Origin: an uncultured Bacteroidota bacterium
GTDB lineage: Bacteria; Bacteroidota; Bacteroidia; JADZBD01
Assembly: GCA_937924855.1 (NCBI GenBank)
Contig: CALEYQ010000001.1
Coordinates: 1 to 64,000 of the forward strand
Length of the DNA stretch: 64,000 nucleotides
Direction of reading: 5' to 3'
Part shown: in pieces, positions 17,480-24,577 of the stretch
How the letters are laid out: each line of letters begins with the position of its first letter
Position numbering within the stretch: the first letter of the stretch is position 1
Translations under genes and position numbers: made by a program
Notes under the pieces: generated by a model
Seen by the model: the letters and a program-made list of their open reading frames with translations, nothing else
Database searches by the model: none
What the model was told of the DNA's origin: nothing

Positions 17480-18381
17480 AGAAAAGCGGAATTTTAATTT
17501 TCCTTTTCATCGCCGCCCGCCTTTTCGGGCAAATGCCCCAAACATCCTTGTATCTGATTCCCCTCAATCCCATTCACGGAAAATGTGAACCGGGTGGCTT
17601 GAAGAAAATTTCCCGTGAAAAAGGATATAATAACCAACCCTCCTTCAGTAAATCGGGTGGAAAAATATATTTTGTAACCTCGGTTAAGGAGGGCGGAACC
17701 GATGTGGTGGAGTATGGCTTAAAGAAAAACAGTTGGTTTGTTTTCAAATCGCCCCAAACCAGCGAGTACTCTCCCATGGAAACGGCAGATGGAAAAGGAG
17801 TTTCGGTAGTCAGAGTAGAAAAAGATTCAACCCAGCGAATCTGGGTAATTTACCGAAACGGGAAACCTGATTTTTGTCCTGCGCCCTTTGCCGACAGTAT
17901 TGGGTATTATGCCTTCGCTGGAAAAGATACCCTGCTTGCCTTCATTATTTCCAACCCACCCAACACGGGATGGTTTTCGATTTCCTCCGGAAAAGAAGCC
18001 TGGCATAATTCCGGTTTTGGAATTACCGGCAGATCTTTTACATCCCTTCATTCCCTTATTCCCGGAATGGTGTTGCTTACCCGATCACTGAACGATTCAG
18101 TAAGGGTATTTGAGGTGAGAAACTTTAAAGGGGAACTCGCCGGTCCGGTTTTTCGTTTTCCCGGAACGGGACAGGATTTTGCCATGAGTAAAGGTGGAGA
18201 AATTTTTGTGGGTTATGGTTCAAGAATTCTTAAAGCAAAGCCCGATTTCAGCAGGAACGAATTTATGGGCGTAGATTGGATTGAAATAGGTGATTTTAGT
18301 AAACAGGGAATCAAGAACATTTCCCGCCTTGCGATTTCCCCGGATGGAAAAAATCTGGTTTTTGTGGATATTGAAAATTAA
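17476..18381 (+). CDS. Exported PD40/WD40-like beta-propeller protein, function unknown
   Basis: A 301-residue protein with a signal peptide (MKKSGILIFLFIAARLFGQ, residues 1-19). Repeated strand patterns such as NQPSFSKSGGKIYFVTSV, near 45, and LAISPDGKNLVFVDIEN, at the very end, resemble PD40 (TolB-type) propeller blades. The start appears to be TTG at 17476, overlapping the rpe stop codon by four bases (TTGA). The first ATG downstream would remove the signal peptide. Translational coupling to rpe is likely from the overlap. No enzymatic motif is visible, so a periplasmic or surface binding role is only an inference. Confidence 0.7.
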   Translation: MKKSGILIFLFIAARLFGQMPQTSLYLIPLNPIHGKCEPGGLKKISREKGYNNQPSFSKSGGKIYFVTSVKEGGTDVVEYGLKKNSWFVFKSPQTSEYSPMETADGKGVSVVRVEKDSTQRIWVIYRNGKPDFCPAPFADSIGYYAFAGKDTLLAFIISNPPNTGWFSISSGKEAWHNSGFGITGRSFTSLHSLIPGMVLLTRSLNDSVRVFEVRNFKGELAGPVFRFPGTGQDFAMSKGGEIFVGYGSRILKAKPDFSRNEFMGVDWIEIGDFSKQGIKNISRLAISPDGKNLVFVDIEN

Positions 18382-18431
18382 ATACCTTAGTTTGGCATAG
18401 TTTTTAGGTAAAGAGTCAAAAAAAACAAAAC

Positions 18432-19556
18432 ATGAAACGAATTTTACTTCCCCTGCTTTTTGCATTGCTTCCCGTTTTTTCTTTTTCCCAAAAGGGAAAT
18501 CACCTGGTTGTTTTCAACCAGGACGGAAGTCGTTTTTGGTTGATAATTAACGGGATCAAACAAAATAATACCCCCGAAACCCATGTGCGGGTGGTGGATC
18601 TGATTCAGCCTTCCTATAAAGTGAAGGTGATTTTTGAAAACAAAGTCCTGGGCATCATTGACCAATCGGTACACCTGATGTGGGAGGGAGAGACCAAAAC
18701 CGGTTATGAGTTTAATTACCAGATTGTAAAAGGGAAAAAAGGCTATCGTTTGAAAGGACAATCTGCGGCACCGCTTTCGGGTGAAATTTCAGGCTCCGGA
18801 CAAGGAGTTTATTACTATACCACCGGAGAGCCCATGCCCTATGGAGCCGGAAGTTCAGGTTCTTCAACAGGAACAGGAAACACCCAGGTTCAAACCAATA
18901 CCCAGGTTTCGGGTGGAAGCAATTCCAATACGGTTCAGACCGGAACCTATGGAAGCGGAACATCAACCACTACTACAACAACCACTTCCACCACCACTAC
19001 TACCAATACCGGAACCGGAGGAGGCGAACAGATTAATGTAAACATGAACATGGGAGGAACAGGGGTGAATATGAATGTTAATGTTACCGAGAACGGAATG
19101 AATACCAATGTGGGAGTTATTGAAAATTCAGGTTCCACCACTACAACTACAACGACTACAACGGTTAACTCCGGAACCACTTCAGGATCCAACAACACAC
19201 CCCCAAGCCCGGGGTCTTCCACCGGAACCTCATCGGGAAATTCCTACAACGGACCTTACGGCTGTGCTGCTCCTATGTCGGGCTCTGATTTTGAGGCCGC
19301 CAAAAAACTGGTTGCTGCGAAAGGATTTGACGAAACCCGGTTTAGCGTGGCTAAACAGGTTGCCGGTTCAAACTGTCTGACTTCAGTTCAGGTAAAAGAG
19401 CTTATGCAATTGATGAGCTTCGAGCAAACCCGACTTGATTTTGCCAAATTTGCCTACGGGAAAACCTATGATCCCGGGAATTATTTCCGGGTAAATGAAG
19501 CTTTTCAGTTTGAGGGCAGCGTGGAAGAGCTGAACAAATTCATCAGCGGGAAATAA
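18432..19556 (+). CDS. Exported DUF4476 domain protein with Thr/Ser-rich linker
   Basis: A 374-residue protein with a signal peptide (about 1-20), a beta-rich N-terminal part (20-125), and a long low-complexity linker (about 135-275). The linker contains two poly-threonine tracts, encoded by ACN triplet runs near 18965-19005 and 19135-19165, and Asn/Met/Gly-rich segments between them. The C-terminus (about 280-374: MSGSDFEAAKKLVAAKGFDETR, then VKELMQLMSFEQTRLDFAKFAYGKTYD) fits DUF4476, an alpha-helical domain of unknown function common in Bacteroidota exported proteins. The stop codon abuts the stop codon of the convergent LtaS-like gene with no gap. The triplet runs could vary in length between strains. 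Confidence 0.82.
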   Translation: MKRILLPLLFALLPVFSFSQKGNHLVVFNQDGSRFWLIINGIKQNNTPETHVRVVDLIQPSYKVKVIFENKVLGIIDQSVHLMWEGETKTGYEFNYQIVKGKKGYRLKGQSAAPLSGEISGSGQGVYYYTTGEPMPYGAGSSGSSTGTGNTQVQTNTQVSGGSNSNTVQTGTYGSGTSTTTTTTTSTTTTTNTGTGGGEQINVNMNMGGTGVNMNVNVTENGMNTNVGVIENSGSTTTTTTTTTVNSGTTSGSNNTPPSPGSSTGTSSGNSYNGPYGCAAPMSGSDFEAAKKLVAAKGFDETRFSVAKQVAGSNCLTSVQVKELMQLMSFEQTRLDFAKFAYGKTYDPGNYFRVNEAFQFEGSVEELNKFISGK

Positions 19557-21413
19557 TTATTTTTCCAGGTAATCTTTAAATAGTTTTTGGAGGAAGGCTT
19601 TTCCATTCTCTACCTGAGTTGGAAAACCATGGTCTTCTTCTCCTTTGGTAAAATGAAAGCCCTGTTTGTCGGGACCCCAGACATAATATCCTTTTGGCCA
19701 AATCCATCCGAAGCCATCCGTATTTTCAAAATAGGCAAATGGGTTTCGGCCGGGGTTGAGAAGACTGTTGCCCCAGGTAAAAGGATTTTCGTCCAGGTTC
19801 AAAATATGAAGCAGTGTGGGAGCCAGGTCGGTCTGGGAACCTAATCCTGAATCTTTTAATCCTTTTTTACCTGGATGCAAAGCAGGTCCCCAAAATAAAA
19901 GAGGAATGCGCCGGTAGCCGGGATGATTTCTTTCCATGCCGCCCGGAATTTTATGGCTGTGGTCGGCAATAAATACAAAGAGGGATTTTTCGAACCAGGT
20001 TTCACGGGAAGCCGAAGCCAGAAATTGTCCGAGGCAAAAGTCGGAATAATGAACTGCGTTGGCATAGGCATCTTCATCGCTCCCGAAGTTAAATTTGTTT
20101 TTGGGTCCCGGGTGGTCGTAAGGGCTGTGAGAGCTTCCGGTAAAAACCACCGAGAAGAAAGGTGGATTTAATTCTCCTGTTTTCGCAGAGAAAAATTCAA
20201 GCAGGTCGGCATCGTGAACGCCTAATTTTCCATGTTTGAATGAGCCAGGAAAATCACTGCCCTCATAAATACGGTCGAAGCCGGCCCCCAGAATAAAGGA
20301 CTTGATGTTTCCATAACTTAATTGTCCGCCAAACATAAACTGCGATTGGTACCCTTCACCCGAAAGGACTTTTGCCAGTGATGGAATTTTTTTGGTTTTG
20401 TCGGGCTGCGAGGTAATAGAAACCAGGGGCTGGGAAGGATATGCGGCGAGAATGGATGTTATTCCCTGGTCGCTGAGATTTCCGCTGGCAAAGACACTGT
20501 CGAAATAATAACCTGATTTCAGCAAGCGGTTAAAAACGGGCGTGAGATTTGAAAAAGCATCTTTGCCTTCAATTAAATCTGCCGACCAGCCTTCGAGGAT
20601 AACAAGGACGATATTGGGTTTGTTTGCTTTTAAAAAATGGACCGGAGGCGGTGGGGGAGAAGCCAGCAAGGAGTCGACCAATGCATCGGCCCTTTCGTCG
20701 TTCATAAAAACAAAAGGGTTTTTGCTTCCTGCTTTTTTATTTTCGGAAATGGAATGGATGAAGTTCCAGGCCGTATTGGCAGATGCCAGGTTAAGTACCT
20801 GATGGCGGGAATAAAAAGCATCGGAAACCTGGACAGGGATGGGACTAAATCCGCCGCGGATGCCTGTAAAAATCAGGGCAGCGGAGACGAGAGAAAGGAG
20901 AATGGCTCTTGTTGGTTTTTCCCTGTTTTGGGCAAAGCCCATACGATTCAGGATATACTTACGGCAAAGCCAGGTTCCCACCATTATTGAGATAAGTGCG
21001 GAAACAAGAAAGCCGGTGCGGGCCGAACGGAAAACTTCAGATGGGTCGTTGAGAAATGCAAAAGCGCGGGCATTCAACTTGGTTCCCCACTCTCGGTAAA
21101 TTTCAATCTCGGCAAGGGCCATAAGGGCATAAATAAAAAAGAAAAGGGTAGTGATGTTTCGAAGGATGAGCGGAACCTTTGCCGTCAAAACAAATTGTCC
21201 TGCGGTTCGCACCAAAAAGGAAAGGCCTAAAAAATAGGAGGCCATGGAAATATCCAGCTTAAGGGCTGATGGGAGTATGCCAAGGAATTCCCCCGGCCCG
21301 GCCTGCTGTGCATCGGCACCGTGAAAAAGCAGGAAAACGACTCTGAAAAAGACAAAAACAAGCAGCCAGAAAACCAGCTCGGGAAGGAGGGAGAAAGGTA
21401 AACGGCGCATCAT
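19557..21413 (-). CDS. LtaS-like alkaline phosphatase superfamily membrane protein (paralogue 1)
   Basis: A 618-residue inner-membrane enzyme with about five N-terminal transmembrane segments (to about residue 200) and a large extracytoplasmic sulfatase-fold domain. The first metal-binding strand is NIVLVILEGWSADLI (near 270) and the later site is FVFIADHSHKIP (near 495). The family includes lipoteichoic acid synthase, OpgB-type phosphoglycerol transferases and lipid A phosphoethanolamine transferases. Because this is a Gram-negative cell, addition of phosphoglycerol or phosphoethanolamine to glycan or lipid is more plausible than LTA synthesis, but the substrate is unknown. I chose the ATG at 21413, which lies six bases after a -7 box; the longer frame to 21437 starts upstream of that box. 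Confidence 0.85.
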   Translation of the reverse strand: MMRRLPFSLLPELVFWLLVFVFFRVVFLLFHGADAQQAGPGEFLGILPSALKLDISMASYFLGLSFLVRTAGQFVLTAKVPLILRNITTLFFFIYALMALAEIEIYREWGTKLNARAFAFLNDPSEVFRSARTGFLVSALISIMVGTWLCRKYILNRMGFAQNREKPTRAILLSLVSAALIFTGIRGGFSPIPVQVSDAFYSRHQVLNLASANTAWNFIHSISENKKAGSKNPFVFMNDERADALVDSLLASPPPPPVHFLKANKPNIVLVILEGWSADLIEGKDAFSNLTPVFNRLLKSGYYFDSVFASGNLSDQGITSILAAYPSQPLVSITSQPDKTKKIPSLAKVLSGEGYQSQFMFGGQLSYGNIKSFILGAGFDRIYEGSDFPGSFKHGKLGVHDADLLEFFSAKTGELNPPFFSVVFTGSSHSPYDHPGPKNKFNFGSDEDAYANAVHYSDFCLGQFLASASRETWFEKSLFVFIADHSHKIPGGMERNHPGYRRIPLLFWGPALHPGKKGLKDSGLGSQTDLAPTLLHILNLDENPFTWGNSLLNPGRNPFAYFENTDGFGWIWPKGYYVWGPDKQGFHFTKGEEDHGFPTQVENGKAFLQKLFKDYLEK

Positions 21414-21419
21414 CGGGGG

Positions 21420-21427
21420 CAAAGGTA
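21420..21427 (-). promoter_or_regulatory. -7 box of the LtaS-like gene
   Basis: TACCTTTG on the minus strand, an exact TAnnTTTG match, ends six bases before the ATG at 21413. It decides the start codon, because the upstream in-frame ATG at 21437 would lie outside the transcript. Confidence 0.5.
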
Positions 21428-21476
21428 CGAAGGGCATTGAGATACCCGAAATTCAAGCCGGATGAAGGAATTGTGC

Positions 21477-21484
21477 TACCTTTG
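21477..21484 (+). promoter_or_regulatory. -7 box of the RPE-CBS operon
   Basis: TACCTTTG followed by seven bases and the ATG at 21492. It mirrors the divergent box at 21420-21427, and the two start codons are 79 bases apart. An in-frame alternative start at 21462 lies upstream of the box and is therefore unlikely. Confidence 0.5.
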
Positions 21485-21491
21485 CAGGGCT

Positions 21492-22496
21492 ATGAAAATC
21501 AGCGCCAGTCTGTATTCCAGCAAGCAAAAAAACCTTCCGGAACTGGTCAGGGAACTGGATGGGGTATATGTGGATTATTTTCACATCGATTGCAACGACG
21601 ACCCCGGTGTTTTTGAAGACATAAAAACCATCCGGGGTTTCAGTAAGACCCCCATCGATCTGCATATTATTTCCGATAATCCCTCCCGTTTTGATGATGC
21701 CATAAAAAGCCGGGAAATTGAACTTGTAACTTACCAGTTGGAAAATCTGCCCTCGGGATTTCAATTGCCTGCTGCCGGAAATACCCGTTGGGGTCTGGCC
21801 ATGGTAAATGATACTCCTGTTGACCGGTTTTCAGCGTATCGCAAGGATTTTGACTTTGTATTGTTTATGACCACCACCCCTGGGAAAAGCGGAGGTGAAT
21901 TCAATAAGGAAACCTTCCGAAAAATTCGTAAATTCAGGAATATGTTCCCGGAAAAGCGGATTCATGTGGATGGAGGAGTAAATGCCGATGTTTCCTTTGT
22001 GTTACGTAATATGGGGGTTTCGGCTGTGGTGAGTGGTTCCTACCTGGTAAATGCAGAAGGCATTGGCGGGGCCTTGCACAATTTAAGAAATCAGTATTAT
22101 GTGCCTTCCGGAATTCAGGTGAAAGATTTTATGATGGATGTTTCGGAAGTTCCCGAGGTGGATGAAGGGGCAGGTTTAATGGATATTCTGAAATCCATCG
22201 ACGATTTCAAACTGGGTTATACGCATGTGGTAAATGGTAATGGAGAGTTGAAGGGAATCATTTCCAATGCCGATATACGAAAGGGAATTTTGAAAAGCGG
22301 AGGAAGTCCGGAAAAGCTGGGTGTTAAGGATCTGCTCAATCCTAATCCCGTGAAAGTGGTTGAGGATGCCAGCATTCCCGAAATGCTGCGGTTGGTAAGG
22401 AACACACAGTTTAATGTTCTTTATCTTCCGGTAGTGGATAAAAATAACCGGCTTACGGGGGCCGTTTCATTTACGAACTTAATTAAAGGAGAATAA
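21492..22496 (+). CDS. RPE-like TIM barrel fused to a C-terminal CBS-domain pair
   Basis: A 334-residue protein with two modules. Residues 1-205 align by motif with ribulose-phosphate 3-epimerase: ISASLYS for ISPSILS, YFHIDCNDDPGVF for the WIHIDVMDGVFV strand, IDLHII for DVHLM, TTPGKSGGEF for the NPGFGGQ phosphate loop, and HVDGGVN. The four metal ligands (His, Asp, His, Asp) are all kept, while the MDG triplet and the LM of HLM are changed. Residues ~210-334 form two CBS motifs (THVVNGNGELKGIISNADIR; VLYLPVVDKNNRLTGAVS), most like the pair in KpsF/KdsD arabinose-5-phosphate isomerases. It leads a tight operon with DAHP synthase and a KdsC-like phosphatase. A pentose-phosphate enzyme or sensor controlled by a nucleotide is my inference; the reaction is unknown. 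Confidence 0.78.
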   Translation: MKISASLYSSKQKNLPELVRELDGVYVDYFHIDCNDDPGVFEDIKTIRGFSKTPIDLHIISDNPSRFDDAIKSREIELVTYQLENLPSGFQLPAAGNTRWGLAMVNDTPVDRFSAYRKDFDFVLFMTTTPGKSGGEFNKETFRKIRKFRNMFPEKRIHVDGGVNADVSFVLRNMGVSAVVSGSYLVNAEGIGGALHNLRNQYYVPSGIQVKDFMMDVSEVPEVDEGAGLMDILKSIDDFKLGYTHVVNGNGELKGIISNADIRKGILKSGGSPEKLGVKDLLNPNPVKVVEDASIPEMLRLVRNTQFNVLYLPVVDKNNRLTGAVSFTNLIKGE

Positions 22497-22497
22497 A

Positions 22498-23478
22498 ATG
22501 ATAATTCGATTAAAACCTGAAGTGGATGCCGCTAAGGCCGAAGCGATGGGCGTGGAGTTGAAATCGCATGTGATTCGTGAGAACGGCTCTTATGTGCTCA
22601 TTACACCCAGTGCCTTGAAAAGTGTAGCGGAGAAATACCAGCCTTTGGTAAAAGAACAACTTGTTTTTAATGATGATATTCAGCTGGCCAGTAAAAAATT
22701 TACCGGGGGTGTTCGTGAGATTGCACTTTCCGACAGCCTGAAGCTGGGTGGGAATACCAATAATACTTTGGTAATAACCGGTCCCTGCTCGGTAGAATCC
22801 GAAACCCAGATTGAAGCGGCAGCAAAACTATGTGTTGAGCTTGGCGTTAAAGTGTTGCGGGCCGGTGCCTTCAAACCCCGTACTTCCCCCTATACTTTTC
22901 AGGGTTTGGGTTTGGAGGGATTGAAGCTCCTGGGTAAGATGCGGGAAAAATACGGTTTGAAAGTTATTACCGAGGTGCGGGACAGCACACATTTTGATTT
23001 GGTTAAAGAGCATGCCGATATAATTCAGGTGGGAGCCAAAGCCATGTATGATCATGGAATTTTAAAAGGATGTGCAAAAAGCGGAAAACCCGTATTGCTG
23101 AAACGGGGCTTTGGAAGTACGCTTCAGGAATTTGTTCAGGCGGCAGAGTTTATTTTGTCGGGTGGGAACCCGAATGTGATGTTGTGCGAACGCGGCATTC
23201 GTACTTTCGAAACAAAAACACGCTTCACCCTCGACCTATGCGGAGTAGCTTATTTAAAGGAACATGTTAACCTTCCCGTTGTACTCGATCCCAGCCATGC
23301 CATCGGTTATGCTTATGGCGTAGCTGACCTGAGTCGCGCCTGCGTAGCCATGGGAATAGACGGGTTGTTGATTGAAACGCATCCCGATCCTTCCGTGGCA
23401 AAATCAGATGCGAGTCAGCAATTAAATTTTGAACAGTTTACGTCCTTGTATAAATCATGTGCCTCGATTGGCTCATAG
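22498..23478 (+). CDS. aroF: 3-deoxy-7-phosphoheptulonate (DAHP) synthase
   Basis: A 326-residue enzyme that condenses phosphoenolpyruvate and erythrose 4-phosphate, the first step of the shikimate pathway. An N-terminal ferredoxin-like domain (about 1-70), as in the Thermotoga-type class I-beta enzymes and usually the site of allosteric control, precedes the TIM barrel. Motifs include ITGPCSVES, RAGAFKPRTSPYTFQGLG, PVLLKRGFGST, CERGIRTFE, DPSHAIGYAYG and LIETHPDPSVAKSD. The KPRTSPY loop marks DAHP synthase and excludes KDO-8-phosphate synthase, which has an Asn-containing KANRTS-type loop. An unusually good ribosome-binding site, AAAGGAG, lies seven bases before the ATG. Only one base separates it from the upstream CBS-fusion gene. 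Confidence 0.93.
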   Translation: MIIRLKPEVDAAKAEAMGVELKSHVIRENGSYVLITPSALKSVAEKYQPLVKEQLVFNDDIQLASKKFTGGVREIALSDSLKLGGNTNNTLVITGPCSVESETQIEAAAKLCVELGVKVLRAGAFKPRTSPYTFQGLGLEGLKLLGKMREKYGLKVITEVRDSTHFDLVKEHADIIQVGAKAMYDHGILKGCAKSGKPVLLKRGFGSTLQEFVQAAEFILSGGNPNVMLCERGIRTFETKTRFTLDLCGVAYLKEHVNLPVVLDPSHAIGYAYGVADLSRACVAMGIDGLLIETHPDPSVAKSDASQQLNFEQFTSLYKSCASIGS

Positions 23479-23498
23479 ATAGGGAGTAATATTATCTG

Positions 23499-24173
23499 AT
23501 GGAATATTTTAAAAAAAATCTGGGTTATCTGCTTGAGACCGGAAAGCTTCAGGTAAAAGAACTGGCTGCAGCAACCGGATTACCTTCGAATAACATTCGT
23601 ACCGGTGATATTCGTTTTATTGAGAACTGGATTATTATCAGCAGGGTATCGGGAATACCCATGGACCTGTTGTGTTTTACCGATATAGAAAAGCGGGAAA
23701 AGATGGCTTCCAAAAAAATCCGCTTTCTGGCTCTTGATGTAGATGGTACCCTTACCGACGGTGGAATGTATTATACCGAGGGTGGGGATGAGTTTAAAAA
23801 ATTCTCCACGCTCGACGGCATGGGCATTAAAGCCGCCCGAAGCAGGGGCATCAGGATTGGGTTTGTGAGTAATGGAAAAAACGAAAACCTGATACGGCGG
23901 AGAGCGGAATTGCTGGGGGTTGAAAAGGTTTTTGTGGGAACCGAGGATAAGTTACCCATACTTGAAAACTGGCTGATGGAAATGGGGATACCCTGGGAGT
24001 CCTGTGCCTATATGGGCGATGATATTAATGATTTAAAAATATTTGAAAAAGCGGGTGCTACCGCTTGTCCATCCAATGCCGTGAATGAAGTTAAAAAAAA
24101 CGTACACATCGTAATTCCAACTCCCGGTGGTGAAGGTTGTGTGCGGGAGTTTCTTGACCGATATATATTATGA
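23499..24173 (+). CDS. KdsC-like HAD phosphatase with an N-terminal helical extension
   Basis: A 224-residue protein. Residues ~73-224 are a cap-less C0 HAD phosphatase of the KdsC type: nucleophile motif LALDVDGTLTDGGMYY, motif II GFVSNGKN, Lys in EDKLPIL, and the acidic motif YMGDDINDLKIFEKAG. KdsC removes phosphate from KDO 8-phosphate, and related enzymes act on 9-phosphosialic-type acids. Residues 1-70 are additional and predicted helical (LQVKELAAATGLPSNNIRTGD), resembling a small helix-turn-helix of the Xre type, which could bind DNA or mediate oligomerisation. Family members are usually ~170-180 residues, so the extension is real. It overlaps the next gene by four bases (ATGA). Confidence 0.83.
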   Translation: MEYFKKNLGYLLETGKLQVKELAAATGLPSNNIRTGDIRFIENWIIISRVSGIPMDLLCFTDIEKREKMASKKIRFLALDVDGTLTDGGMYYTEGGDEFKKFSTLDGMGIKAARSRGIRIGFVSNGKNENLIRRRAELLGVEKVFVGTEDKLPILENWLMEMGIPWESCAYMGDDINDLKIFEKAGATACPSNAVNEVKKNVHIVIPTPGGEGCVREFLDRYIL

Positions 24174-24577
24174 AAGGCTCACGAACCGTTTGGCATTCCC
24201 TGATATGGGGTGGAATTTTTGCCGGACTTTCGGTGCTCGGCGGTGCTATCGGTTCCCACCTTTTAAAAGAGAAGATTTCGACCCAGGCTCTGGAGCAGTT
24301 TCAAACGGGAAACCAGTATCTGCAAATGCATGCTTTCGCTCTTTTGATTACCGGGCTGGGAGCATATTTATTTCCGGCCGGAATGTGGCGCAGGTGTTTT
24401 ATATTCTTTCTGGCAGGAATTCTTCTTTTTTGCGGCTCATTGTTTTTGATTTCACTTAAAAATTTGATTGGATTTTCCATTCCGGGTATTCACTTTGTTA
24501 CCCCTATGGGTGGTCTTGCTTTTATTGCGGGATGGGTTTGTTTCGTTGTTTCCATTTTTAAAATACGGCTTTCGTGA
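24170..24577 (+). CDS. DUF423 family membrane protein
   Basis: A 135-residue integral membrane protein with four predicted transmembrane helices. The family pattern is present: an early GGAIGSHLLKEK helix start, QYLQMHAFALLITGL, GILLFCGSLFLISL, and VTPMGGLAFIAGW. The function of DUF423 (YgdD-like) proteins is not known. It starts inside the stop codon of the KdsC-like gene and ends inside the start codon of the M32 carboxypeptidase gene, so it is co-translated with both. Confidence 0.9.
   Translation: MKGSRTVWHSLIWGGIFAGLSVLGGAIGSHLLKEKISTQALEQFQTGNQYLQMHAFALLITGLGAYLFPAGMWRRCFIFFLAGILLFCGSLFLISLKNLIGFSIPGIHFVTPMGGLAFIAGWVCFVVSIFKIRLS

Noticed and set aside
21414..21437. Upstream ATG extending the LtaS-like protein by eight residues
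   Set aside because: The -7 box TACCTTTG lies between this ATG and the MMRRLPF start, so the longer form would not be on the transcript.
22498..23478. KDO-8-phosphate synthase, suggested by the KdsC-like neighbour
   Set aside because: The loop KPRTSPYTFQGLG and the N-terminal ferredoxin-like domain mark DAHP synthase; KdsA has an Asn-containing KANRTS loop.
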